This document shows positions 54,916 through 62,742 of a stretch of 64,000 bases of DNA, piece after piece. The stretch spans positions 1,497,501 to 1,561,500 of the forward strand of contig NC_008347.1 of assembly GCF_000014745.1 (NCBI RefSeq), in the 5' to 3' direction. The DNA comes from Maricaulis maris MCS10. GTDB taxonomy: Bacteria; Pseudomonadota; Alphaproteobacteria; Caulobacterales; Maricaulaceae. A program made the position numbers and the translations under genes. The notes beneath the pieces were generated by a model. The model saw only the letters and a program-made list of their open reading frames with translations. It had not been told where the DNA came from and did no database searches. Each line of letters begins with the position of its first letter. Position 1 is the stretch's first letter.

Positions 54916-55956
54916 ATGACCAGCAAGCGTACCAGCAAGACCGCCGCGTCCAAGTCGGCCGCCAAGAAGCCCACCACAGTTGCTCCCGGTACAGCCGGAA
55001 AAGACGAGCTGCTTCAGTATTATCGCGACATGCTGATGATGCGCCGCTTCGAGGAAAAGGCCGGCCAGCTCTATGGCATGGGCCTGATCGCCGGCTTCTG
55101 TCACCTCTATATCGGCCAGGAGGCGGTCGTCACCGGTATCCAGGCGGCGCTCGAAGAGGGCGACCAGGTGATCACCGGCTATCGGGACCACGCTCACATG
55201 CTGGCCTGCGGCATGGACCCCAAGGGCGTCATGGCCGAGCTGACCGGTCGCGAGGGCGGCTATTCGCGCGGCAAGGGCGGCTCCATGCACATGTTCTCCC
55301 GCGAGAAACAATTCTATGGCGGTCACGGCATTGTCGGCGCCCAGGTGGCGCTCGGCACGGGCCTTGGCTTTGCCGACTGGTACAAGGGCAATGGCAAGCT
55401 CTCGGTCGCCTATTTCGGCGACGGCGCGGCCAATCAGGGCCAGGTCTATGAGAGCTTCAACATGGCCAAGCTGTGGAACCTGCCGGTCATCTATGTGATC
55501 GAGAACAATCAGTACGCCATGGGCACTTCGGTCAAGCGCGCCTCTTCGGAAACGGCGCTGCATAAGCGCGGCATCTCCTTCGGCATTCCCGGCGAAGAAG
55601 TCGACGGCATGGATGTCGAAGCGGTCAAGCGCGCGGCCGAAAAAGCCGTCAAGCACGCCCGCGGCGGCAATGGCCCCTATATCCTGGAAATGAAGACCTA
55701 CCGCTATCGCGGCCACTCCATGTCCGATCCGGCCAAATACCGCACCCGCGAGGAAGTCGACGACATCCGCTCGCACCATGACCCGATCGATCTGATCAAG
55801 AAGCGTCTGGTCGAAGGCGGCCACGCAACCGAAGACGAGCTCAAGGCGCTCGACAAGGATGTGAAAGCCATCGTCAACGAGGCCGCCCAGTTCGCCAAGG
55901 ACAGCCCGGAGCCGGATCCGTCCGAGCTGTATACCGACGTGCTGGTGGAGGTCTGA
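54916..55956 (+). CDS. pdhA: Pyruvate dehydrogenase E1 component, alpha subunit
   Basis: PdhA together with PdhB decarboxylates pyruvate with thiamine diphosphate. The 346-residue protein has the TPP motif GDGAANQGQVYESFNMAKLWNLPVIYVIENN, the HAHMLACG and YSRGKGGSMHMFS segments and the YRYRGHSMSDPAKYR phosphorylation-loop-like region. A Lys/Ser/Thr-rich leader of about 25 residues precedes the core. No Shine-Dalgarno site is seen; an AT-rich palindrome abuts the start codon. Confidence 0.96.
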   Translation: MTSKRTSKTAASKSAAKKPTTVAPGTAGKDELLQYYRDMLMMRRFEEKAGQLYGMGLIAGFCHLYIGQEAVVTGIQAALEEGDQVITGYRDHAHMLACGMDPKGVMAELTGREGGYSRGKGGSMHMFSREKQFYGGHGIVGAQVALGTGLGFADWYKGNGKLSVAYFGDGAANQGQVYESFNMAKLWNLPVIYVIENNQYAMGTSVKRASSETALHKRGISFGIPGEEVDGMDVEAVKRAAEKAVKHARGGNGPYILEMKTYRYRGHSMSDPAKYRTREEVDDIRSHHDPIDLIKKRLVEGGHATEDELKALDKDVKAIVNEAAQFAKDSPEPDPSELYTDVLVEV

Positions 55957-55958
55957 TC

Positions 55959-56369
55959 ATGACACCGCAAGTGAAACACTTCCTCGACAATTGGCACCAG
56001 GCCGTGCGTGAACGCGATGCCGAGCGTCTGTCCTCGATCATCGCTGAAGGCTGCGAACTGCATTCGCCGGTGGTGTGGAAGCCGTCAGCCGACAAGCATT
56101 ACCTGCTGCACATCCTGATGGGCGTGATCACGGTGGTCGAAGGCTTCGACTATCGTCAGGAATGGGTCAGCGGCAATGATCTCATCCTCGAATTCACCGG
56201 CACGGTGGAGGGCAAGGGCCTGGTCGGCATCGACAAGATCACCCTCAATGATGAGGGCCAGATGGTGCGTATCGAAGTGTTGATCCGCCCGATGAACACG
56301 CTGATGGAATTCGCCGGAAAGATGCGCGAGCACGCGCTGCGCTACAAACCCGAGGCGGCCAATGGCTAG
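55959..56369 (+). CDS. NTF2-like (SnoaL-type) small protein within the pdh cluster
   Basis: The 136-residue product looks like a nuclear-transport-factor-2-fold protein: an initial helix HFLDNWHQAVRERDAERLSSIIAEGCELHSPVVW, then strands, and the end RIEVLIRPMNTLMEFAGKMREHAL. It begins two bases after pdhA and overlaps the next gene by eight bases, so it is in the pdh transcription unit. Such proteins bind hydrophobic ligands or are isomerases, and no role in the complex is known to me. Confidence 0.75.
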   Translation: MTPQVKHFLDNWHQAVRERDAERLSSIIAEGCELHSPVVWKPSADKHYLLHILMGVITVVEGFDYRQEWVSGNDLILEFTGTVEGKGLVGIDKITLNDEGQMVRIEVLIRPMNTLMEFAGKMREHALRYKPEAANG

Positions 56370-56844
56370 GCATCTGGCGCAATTGAATATTGCCTGGATG
56401 CGCGGGAGTATCGACGATCCGGTGATGGCCGATTTCGTCGGTGCGATCGACAGCGTGCACAAGCTTGCCGGGCGCTCGCCCGGTTTTGTCCGGATTGTGC
56501 CGGACAATGGCTATCAGCCCTGGGGTGACCCCAAGGCCCTGCCCAACCTCACCGTCTGGGAGGACATAAACAGCCTCCGCGACTTCACCTACCGCTCGGC
56601 GCACGGAAACCTGTTTTCCAAGCGCGACAAATGGTTCGTGTCGCCCGGACGTGCCCACATGGCGCTCTGGTGGTTCGACGACACAGGTGACGGGCCGGAT
56701 TATGATGACGCCATCCGGCGTCTCGACCATTTGCAGCAAAACGGGCCATCCCCGGAGGCGTTCACCTTCGGCCAGCCCTACGATGTCGATGGGGTGCCGC
56801 TGGGCATGCCATCGGAAAACAGGATGAAAACCGATGTCGATTGA
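56362..56844 (+). CDS. DUF3291 family protein within the pdh cluster
   Basis: The 160-residue protein begins [27 protein letters not shown], has PGFVRIVP and [31 protein letters not shown], and is Trp-rich. This matches the DUF3291 family, a dimeric ferredoxin-like fold related to small monooxygenases. It overlaps the NTF2-like gene by eight bases and pdhB by eleven bases, so tight coupling with pyruvate dehydrogenase synthesis is likely. Function is unknown. Confidence 0.78.
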   Translation: MARHLAQLNIAWMRGSIDDPVMADFVGAIDSVHKLAGRSPGFVRIVPDNGYQPWGDPKALPNLTVWEDINSLRDFTYRSAHGNLFSKRDKWFVSPGRAHMALWWFDDTGDGPDYDDAIRRLDHLQQNGPSPEAFTFGQPYDVDGVPLGMPSENRMKTDVD

Positions 56845-58204
56845 GATTCTCATGCCGGCCCTGTCTCCCACGATGGAAGAGGGCACGCTTGCCAAGTGGA
56901 ATATCAAGGAAGGCGACACCGTCGAGAGCGGTGACGTGATTGCCGAGATCGAAACCGACAAGGCGACAATGGAAGTCGAAGCGGTCGAGGAGGGCGTCGT
57001 CGCCAAACTCCTGGTCGCTGAAGGCACCGAGAATGTGAAGGTCAATTCGCCCATCGCCATCCTGGCCGAGGACGGCGAGGACGCCAGCTCAGTGGACGCG
57101 CCCAAAGCCGCAGCACCGGCTGAAGCTGCACCGGTCGCGACTGCGGACTCGGAACCGGCTGCCGTCTCGGCGCCTGTTGTCGCCGCACCGGCTGATCCGG
57201 ATATTCCGGCCGGTACCGGCATGGTCTCCACCACGGTCCGCGACGCGCTGCGTGATGCGATGGCCGAGGAGATGCGCCGCGATGACACCGTCTTCGTGAT
57301 GGGTGAGGAAGTCGCCGAATACCAGGGCGCCTACAAGGTCACCCGTGGCCTGCTGGACGAGTTCGGTCCCAAGCGCGTCGTCGACACGCCGATCACCGAG
57401 CACGGCTTTGCCGGCCTGGGTGTCGGCGCGGCCTTCAACGGGCTGCGTCCGGTCGTTGAATTCATGACCTTCAACTTCGCCATGCAGGCCATCGACCACA
57501 TCATCAATTCCGCCGCCAAGACGCTCTACATGTCCGGCGGCCAGATGGGCTGCCCGATCGTTTTCCGTGGTCCCAACGGCGCAGCCAGCCGCGTCGGCGC
57601 CCAGCACTCCCACGATTATTCCTCCTGGTATGCCAATGTGCCGGGCCTGAAAGTCATCGCGCCCTATGACGCCGCCGACGCCAAGGGCCTGCTGAAAGCC
57701 GCCATCCGCGATCCCAACCCGGTCGTCTTCCTTGAGCATGAGCTGATCTATGGCGAGAGCTTTGATGTGCCGGACGTGGAAGACTGGGTCCTGCCGATCG
57801 GCAAGGCCAAAATCCGTCGCACGGGTTCTGACGTCACCATCACCGCGCATTCCCGCATGGTGGGTTACGCGCTTGAGGCTGCCGAGATCCTGGCCGGCGA
57901 GGGCATCGACGCCGAGGTGATCGATCTGCGCACCTTGCGTCCGCTCGACACCGACACGGTGGTGGAATCAGTGAAGAAAACCAATCGCATCGTCTGCGCC
58001 GAAGAGGGCTGGGGCCGCATGGGTGTCGGCGCCGAGATCGCCGCCGTCGTCACCGCCGAGGCCTTCGACTATCTCGACGCCCCGCCCGCCCGCGTCCACC
58101 AGAAAGACGTCCCGCTGCCCTATGCCGGCAATCTGGAAAAACTCTCCCTGCCGGGCGTGGATGATATCGTGAAGGCGGTGAAAGCCGTCTGCTACGCGGA
58201 GTAG
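56834..58204 (+). CDS. pdhB: Pyruvate dehydrogenase E1 component, beta subunit, with N-terminal lipoyl domain
   Basis: The 456-residue protein combines a lipoyl domain (lipoate Lys43 in [11 protein letters not shown]), an Ala/Pro-rich linker (about residues 80-125) and the E1-beta TPP-binding and transketolase C-terminal domains ([49 protein letters not shown]). The lipoyl-E1-beta fusion is characteristic of alphaproteobacterial PDH. It overlaps the DUF3291 gene by eleven bases. Confidence 0.96.
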   Translation: MSIEILMPALSPTMEEGTLAKWNIKEGDTVESGDVIAEIETDKATMEVEAVEEGVVAKLLVAEGTENVKVNSPIAILAEDGEDASSVDAPKAAAPAEAAPVATADSEPAAVSAPVVAAPADPDIPAGTGMVSTTVRDALRDAMAEEMRRDDTVFVMGEEVAEYQGAYKVTRGLLDEFGPKRVVDTPITEHGFAGLGVGAAFNGLRPVVEFMTFNFAMQAIDHIINSAAKTLYMSGGQMGCPIVFRGPNGAASRVGAQHSHDYSSWYANVPGLKVIAPYDAADAKGLLKAAIRDPNPVVFLEHELIYGESFDVPDVEDWVLPIGKAKIRRTGSDVTITAHSRMVGYALEAAEILAGEGIDAEVIDLRTLRPLDTDTVVESVKKTNRIVCAEEGWGRMGVGAEIAAVVTAEAFDYLDAPPARVHQKDVPLPYAGNLEKLSLPGVDDIVKAVKAVCYAE

Positions 58205-58208
58205 GCTG

Positions 58209-58628
58209 ATGGCATCTCCGGATAAATCCTGGCGCCACGGTGAGTGTCATTGCGGCGAGGTCGGCTTTGCCGTGAACTTGCCGGACAGTGTCGTCGCCCT
58301 GTCGTGCAATTGCTCGATCTGCGCCAAGACCGGCTTTATTCATCTCATCGTCGAAAAAGACGATTTCAAGATCGAACGCGGCGCGGAGAGCCTGACCACC
58401 TATACATTCGGCACGCATGAGGCCAAGCACCTCTTCTGCTCCAAATGCGGCGTGAAGAGCTTCTATGTGCCGCGCTCGCATCCCGATGGCTGGAGCGTCA
58501 ATCTGCGCGCGCTCGACGCCGATGCCGATCTCCAGCTGCGCTTCGAGGAATTCGACGGCGCGAACTGGGAAAAGAACGTCTCCAAGATCAACCCCGAACT
58601 GGCCCAACCGGGCGCCAATGACGCCTGA
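58209..58628 (+). CDS. GFA/CENP-V family zinc-binding protein
   Basis: The 139-residue protein belongs to the glutathione-dependent formaldehyde-activating enzyme-like family. The zinc cysteines are Cys13 and Cys15 ([10 protein letters not shown]), Cys33, Cys35 and Cys38 ([13 protein letters not shown]) and a pair in [11 protein letters not shown]. It lies between pdhB and pdhC with gaps of 4 and 16 bases, so it is likely co-transcribed. Formaldehyde activity is not certain for small members of this family. Confidence 0.82.
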   Translation: MASPDKSWRHGECHCGEVGFAVNLPDSVVALSCNCSICAKTGFIHLIVEKDDFKIERGAESLTTYTFGTHEAKHLFCSKCGVKSFYVPRSHPDGWSVNLRALDADADLQLRFEEFDGANWEKNVSKINPELAQPGANDA

Positions 58629-58644
58629 GGCGAGGACTGAAACC

Positions 58645-59967
58645 ATGTCGATAGAAATCCTGATGCCCGCCCTGTCGCCCACCATGGAAGAGGGCACGCT
58701 CGCCAAATGGCACGTCAAGGAAGGCGATGTCGTGGAAAGCGGCATGGTCCTGGCCGAGATCGAGACCGACAAGGCGACGATGGAAGTCGAAGCCGTCGAT
58801 GAAGGCACGGTCGGCAAGATCCTGGTCGAGGACGGCACTGAGGGCGTCAAGGTCAACGCCGTGATCGCCATCCTTCTCGAAGAGGGTGAGACGGAAGTGT
58901 CTGCCCCGACGCCTGCGGCGCCGGCCCCCTCCGTCAGCTCCGCTGACACCTCCCCCGCAAGCGGTGGAGAAAAATCCGAGCTTGTTTCTGCCCCCGCGAG
59001 CGGGGGAAGTGGCTCCGCCAAAGGCGGAGACGAAGGGGGCGCCGCCAAGGGCGGCGATAACCGCATCAAGGCCAGCCCGCTGGCCAAGCGCATCGCCGCC
59101 GACAAGGGTCTGGATCTCAAAACCATTGACGGATCAGGTCCCTATGGCCGGATCGTCAAGCGCGATGTCGAGAACGCCCAACCGTCTGCCGCGACCTCTG
59201 CCAGCGCCAGCGAAGCGCCGGCCGCCGCACCGGTCGACATGGATGATCCGCTCAAGGCCTATGGCATTGCCCGCGATCGCTATGACGTCGAGAAGGCCGA
59301 CGGGATCACCAAGATCTCCGCCAAGCGCCTGTCGGAAAGCTTCCGTGACATCCCGCATTTCCCGCTGACGGTCGATTGCCGCATCGACGCGTTGATGGAT
59401 TTCCGCAAGCGCATCAATGCCGCCGCCGAGAAGGATGGCGACAAGGTCTCGGTCAATGACATCCTGATCAAGGCGTCAGGCCTGGCGCTGAAGAAGGTAC
59501 CCGCGGCCAACTCGTCCTGGATTGAGGGCGGCATGATCGCCCGCCACAAGCACGCCGATGTCTCCATGGCCGTGGCCATTGAAGGCGGGCTGATCACGCC
59601 GATCATCGCCGATGCGGATCAAAAGGGTCTGGTCGAGATCTCGCGCCAGTCCAAGGATCTCGCCACGCGCGCCCGCGATCGCAAGCTGAAGCCGGAAGAA
59701 TTCCAGGGCGGCACTTTCTCCCTGTCCAATCTGGGCATGTTCGGTATCGACAGCTTCGCCTCCATCATCAATCCACCCCAGGGCATGATCCTGTCGGTCG
59801 GGGCTGGAGAGCAGCGCCCGGTCGTCAAGGACGGCGCCCTGGCCATTGCCATGGTGATGACGGTGACGCTGACCTGCGACCACCGTGTCGTCGACGGTGC
59901 CACAGGCGCGAAATGGCTGCAGGCCTTCAAGACCTATGTCGAAGACCCGATGACGATGCTGATGTAG
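58645..59967 (+). CDS. pdhC: Pyruvate dehydrogenase E2, dihydrolipoamide acetyltransferase
   Basis: The 440-residue protein has one lipoyl domain (Lys43), a linker, a peripheral subunit-binding domain ([34 protein letters not shown]) and the acetyltransferase domain with DHRVVDG (His413, Asp417). It moves the acetyl group to CoA and forms the core of the PDH complex. The linker (about residues 95-135) is made of Ser/Gly/Lys-rich sequence encoded by a run of DNA palindromes, unlike the Ala/Pro linkers of pdhB. ATG 58645 gives a lipoyl-domain start identical with that of pdhB. Confidence 0.96.
   Translation: MSIEILMPALSPTMEEGTLAKWHVKEGDVVESGMVLAEIETDKATMEVEAVDEGTVGKILVEDGTEGVKVNAVIAILLEEGETEVSAPTPAAPAPSVSSADTSPASGGEKSELVSAPASGGSGSAKGGDEGGAAKGGDNRIKASPLAKRIAADKGLDLKTIDGSGPYGRIVKRDVENAQPSAATSASASEAPAAAPVDMDDPLKAYGIARDRYDVEKADGITKISAKRLSESFRDIPHFPLTVDCRIDALMDFRKRINAAAEKDGDKVSVNDILIKASGLALKKVPAANSSWIEGGMIARHKHADVSMAVAIEGGLITPIIADADQKGLVEISRQSKDLATRARDRKLKPEEFQGGTFSLSNLGMFGIDSFASIINPPQGMILSVGAGEQRPVVKDGALAIAMVMTVTLTCDHRVVDGATGAKWLQAFKTYVEDPMTMLM
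58933..59029. repeat. Run of four palindromes inside the pdhC linker
   Basis: Four hairpins follow each other: GTCAGC-TCC-GCTGAC (58933-58947), CTCCCCCGC-AA-GCGGTGGAG (58950-58969, one mismatch), CCCCCGCGAGCGGGGG (58991-59006) and CTCCGCC-AAA-GGCGGAG (59013-59029). Such strings are typical of intergenic palindromic elements. Here they are translated in frame, in a tolerant linker. Confidence 0.7.
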
Positions 59968-60072
59968 GGGGCCGATGTAGGGCGGTGAGACCGGCCTCGG
60001 CCGGTACCAGTCAGCCCGTATCAAACCGGCGCTCTGCGCGGTTGGAGACATTGTTCTCTTGGCAGCCAGCGG

Positions 60073-60154
60073 GCCTCAGCGCGTTTCTTCAGTCAAGGGC
60101 GCCGAAGGCGCCGCGCTGCGGGCATGCCCCTTGACTGAAGAAACGCGCTGAGGC
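60073..60154. repeat. Perfect 27-base inverted repeat downstream of pdhC
   Basis: Arms 60073-60099 and 60128-60154 are perfect 27-base reverse complements with a 28-base GC-rich centre that contains a smaller GGCGCC-GAA-GGCGCC hairpin. No T-run follows, and the copy is symmetrical. It could be a very strong terminator for the pdh operon or a small mobile palindrome. The rest of 59968-60235 shows no gene. Confidence 0.85.
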
Positions 60155-60235
60155 GTCGTCTCGGCAAGCGATCAATGGGCGGGTGTGCGCAAGCGCCGGT
60201 CGTCAGAAATCACCGACAAAGTGAGGCCTTCTCCC

Positions 60236-61018
60236 ATGACCCAGCCCCGCCATCTCGCCGAAATCCGCCATACCGATCTCGTCTTCCCGGACCAGAGCAA
60301 TCACCAGGGCTCTTATTTTGGTGGCGCGGCGATGGCGGAGATGGACAAGATCGCCTTTCTGGTCGCGGCCCGTCACGCCCGGCGGCCCTTCGTGACCGCT
60401 TCCTGTGACAAGCTGGATTTCGTGGCACCGGTCCATGTCGGCAATCTGATCGAGTTGACCGGGCAGGTGCGCATGGTCGGCCGCACCTCGCTCATCGTCG
60501 ATGTCGAACTGGCGGCGGAAGACCTGACCACCGGCGCGCGTCATGTGTGCACGCGCGGCGCCTTCACCATGGTCGCCGCGGACCGCAAGACCAATCCTGA
60601 CCGATTGCCGCCATCGCCCGACGCAGCGCCGAATTTCGCGCCCAGCCCGCCAGCCTATGCGCGCACGCTGCAACTCGTCTTTCCGGGCGACACCAATCAT
60701 CTCGGTCAGCTGTTTGGCGGCAATGCCATGTCGATCATGGGCAAGGCCGCCTATATCGCCGCCTCGCGCCATACGCGTTTCGATGTCGGCATGGCGGCCA
60801 CTGACAAAATCGACTTCATCGCGCCGACGCTTGAAGGCGAAATGCTGGATGTCATCGCCGAGGTCACCAAGGTGGGGCGGACCTCCATGACCGTCAGTGT
60901 CCTGGCCGAAGCCGAAAACCTGATGACCGGCGAGCGCCGCAAGGTCGGCACGGCGGATTATGTCATGGTCGCCCTGGATGATGAGGGCCGACCGACCCCG
61001 GCCGGGCCTCTGGGATAG
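60236..61018 (+). CDS. Acyl-CoA thioesterase with two hotdog domains
   Basis: The 260-residue protein holds two hotdog domains, each with an ACOT-type motif: SNHQGSYFGGAAMAEMDKIAF and TNHLGQLFGGNAMSIMGKAAY. Only the first repeat keeps the Asp of the usual MDxxA element; the second has Gly. This asymmetry is as in double-hotdog thioesterases, where each half supplies different catalytic residues. It should cleave acyl-CoA to acid and CoA; chain length is unknown. The ATG at 60236 opens the first domain. Confidence 0.87.
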   Translation: MTQPRHLAEIRHTDLVFPDQSNHQGSYFGGAAMAEMDKIAFLVAARHARRPFVTASCDKLDFVAPVHVGNLIELTGQVRMVGRTSLIVDVELAAEDLTTGARHVCTRGAFTMVAADRKTNPDRLPPSPDAAPNFAPSPPAYARTLQLVFPGDTNHLGQLFGGNAMSIMGKAAYIAASRHTRFDVGMAATDKIDFIAPTLEGEMLDVIAEVTKVGRTSMTVSVLAEAENLMTGERRKVGTADYVMVALDDEGRPTPAGPLG

Positions 61019-61019
61019 T

Positions 61020-61712
61020 CTAGGGTGCGATCGGCAGGGCCCGCACCTGCAGCGCCGGCGCCAGGCCTCGATCATTGCAGCGATGCCAGCCGGCAATCGA
61101 GAAGCGCTCGCGGTGCGACACTGTCACTTCGTGCGGGATTTCTTCGGACAGGAAGAGGACCAACGTGCCGAATTCCGGACGCAGCTCGGTGATGACGTCA
61201 TCGTCCTCGCCATAGATCCGCAAATGACCGCCATCGCCCTCGCGCCAGTGCGGATTGAGATAGAGCACGGTCGAGAGGACACGGTTGCGCGCGCCGCGAA
61301 AACTGTCGAGATGGCGTTTGTAGAAAGCGCCGGCCTCATAGACCGCGAAATGCGCTTCGAAGGCGAACAGTCCCAGCATCAGGCGGGCATTGACCTCCCG
61401 GCGCAGGGTCTCCGCGAAGGCCAGCCAGGCGGTCTGTCCCGGCGTTGATCCGTCGAGCCATTTCGTCTTGTCGCGACGGACGCGGGCGATCAGCTCATGA
61501 TCATCGGCGCGGCCAATGCCGGCCGGGGTCAGGGCATCCTCCTGCCACAGCGCCTCGGCCTCCCGGCGCAGGGCGGCCAGCATGTCGGTATCGGTCAGGC
61601 GCACCGCGACATATCCGGGGCCTGCGAGGGCGTCGCAGACGGTGTCCATGTCGAGGGCGGGCAGGCCGGTCAGGCCCGATGGGATGAGGCTCAAACGCGT
61701 GGGTCCGATCAA
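61020..61712 (-). CDS. 2-oxoglutarate- and Fe(II)-dependent oxygenase, prolyl 4-hydroxylase-like
   Basis: The 230-residue protein shows the iron triad HxD...H: His134 and Asp136 in FYKRHLDSFRG and His194 in EIPHEV, with Arg203 (RERFSIAGWHR) as the likely 2-oxoglutarate ligand. STVLYLNPHWREGDGGHLRIY is typical of the P4H subfamily. The substrate, a protein or a small molecule, cannot be told. It converges on the thioesterase with one base between the stop codons. Confidence 0.85.
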   Translation of the reverse strand: MIGPTRLSLIPSGLTGLPALDMDTVCDALAGPGYVAVRLTDTDMLAALRREAEALWQEDALTPAGIGRADDHELIARVRRDKTKWLDGSTPGQTAWLAFAETLRREVNARLMLGLFAFEAHFAVYEAGAFYKRHLDSFRGARNRVLSTVLYLNPHWREGDGGHLRIYGEDDDVITELRPEFGTLVLFLSEEIPHEVTVSHRERFSIAGWHRCNDRGLAPALQVRALPIAP

Positions 61713-61749
61713 TCAGGGTGCGCGCTGGTACGCCCGGCGGCCTGCGCGG

Positions 61750-62166
61750 TCAATCGAATTCGCGCCCGCTGGCACGGGCCAGCGCCTTCAGTGCGGCGAG
61801 GGCGTCACCGAGCCGGTCTTCGGGCACAAAGACATGGTCGTGGAAATAGCCAGCCACCGGATTGCAGCCGATCCCCTCGGCTGCCAGCACCGCGGCGACC
61901 CGGGCGATGAAGCCGACCGCTTCGAGCGAGGAGTGGATCGCCAGCGTGATCCGGCGACACGGGAAGATGGGCTCAAGTCCCGCCGCGAGGGCGTCATCGA
62001 AGGGCAGGATCAAGGTGACACCCTCGGCCTCGACAAAACGCATCAAGGCCTGTCCGGCAATCGGGTCCAGGCGGGCAGCCGGGCCGGTCACAAAACCATA
62101 GCGGATCGGGTCCGGCTCGGGCCGCAGGCCGGCCAACAGGACGTTCAGATCACTGATACCGGCCAT
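61750..62166 (-). CDS. ACT domain-containing protein (DUF2241/COG3602 type)
   Basis: The 138-residue protein has two short domains. The second, ITLAIHSSLEAVGFIARVAAVLAAEGIGCNPVAGYFHDHVFVPEDRLGDALAAL, reads as an ACT ligand-binding domain, and the full layout fits the small DUF2241 family. ACT domains usually bind amino acids; no ligand is known here. It lies 37 bases upstream of the oxygenase on the same strand and could be co-transcribed with it. Confidence 0.75.
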   Translation of the reverse strand: MAGISDLNVLLAGLRPEPDPIRYGFVTGPAARLDPIAGQALMRFVEAEGVTLILPFDDALAAGLEPIFPCRRITLAIHSSLEAVGFIARVAAVLAAEGIGCNPVAGYFHDHVFVPEDRLGDALAALKALARASGREFD

Positions 62167-62245
62167 TTCGGAGCGCTCCCGCTTGCCACTAGAATCGATG
62201 CACTAGAGGACAATGAATAACGAGTCGCACGAGGGGAACGGACAA

Positions 62246-62617
62246 ATGACGGTAGACGTGATCTCACTGGTGGAGAAGCACAGCCAGTTTGACGAGCCCT
62301 GGTCACCCAAGCGGATCGCCAAGCTGGACAATTACGAGGTCAAGCTGGCCAAGGGCGAGGGCAGTTTTGACTGGCATTGCCACGAGGATGAGGACGAGCT
62401 CTTCTTCATCAGCCAGGGCATTCTGAGGATCGAGATCGAGGGACAGGACCCGGTCCTGCTGGGGCCGGGCGAGCTGTGCGTGATCCCCAAGGGCGTGCGC
62501 CACCGCCCCGTCACCCAGACTGAAACCGTCCATATATTGCTGATCGAGAAGGCCGGCGTGACCAATACCGGTGACAATCCCGACAGCGACCTGACCCAGG
62601 AACTTGTTGACCTGTAG
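62246..62617 (+). CDS. Cupin-domain protein
   Basis: The 123-residue product is a single cupin barrel with metal motif residues His44, His46 and Glu51 in DWHCHEDEDELFF, the fourth ligand His in KGVRHRPV, and PGELCVIPKG between them. ATG 62246 has a GAGGGGAAC ribosome-binding site; ATG 62213 is less likely. Function is unknown. It is divergent from the ACT-domain gene. Confidence 0.85.
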   Translation: MTVDVISLVEKHSQFDEPWSPKRIAKLDNYEVKLAKGEGSFDWHCHEDEDELFFISQGILRIEIEGQDPVLLGPGELCVIPKGVRHRPVTQTETVHILLIEKAGVTNTGDNPDSDLTQELVDL

Positions 62618-62713
62618 ACCGGCCCACCGCCGCCTTCACCGTCAGGGTTTTCGTGTCCGGCATTGATCTGCACGGGGGCAACTGCTATCCCGCGAACAGA
62701 CTGTACGCATCTG

Positions 62714-62727
62714 TTTCGCATGCAAAA
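62714..62727. promoter_or_regulatory. Near-palindrome upstream of lpdA, matching the one at pdhA
   Basis: TTTCGCATGCAAAA is followed by TAAATG, as at pdhA. The block is a near-perfect palindrome (TTTCGC-ATGC-AAA). If the spacing to the start is conserved, ATG 62731 and not 62743 may be the lpdA start codon. Confidence 0.45.
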
Positions 62728-62742
62728 TAAATGAGGATGGCC

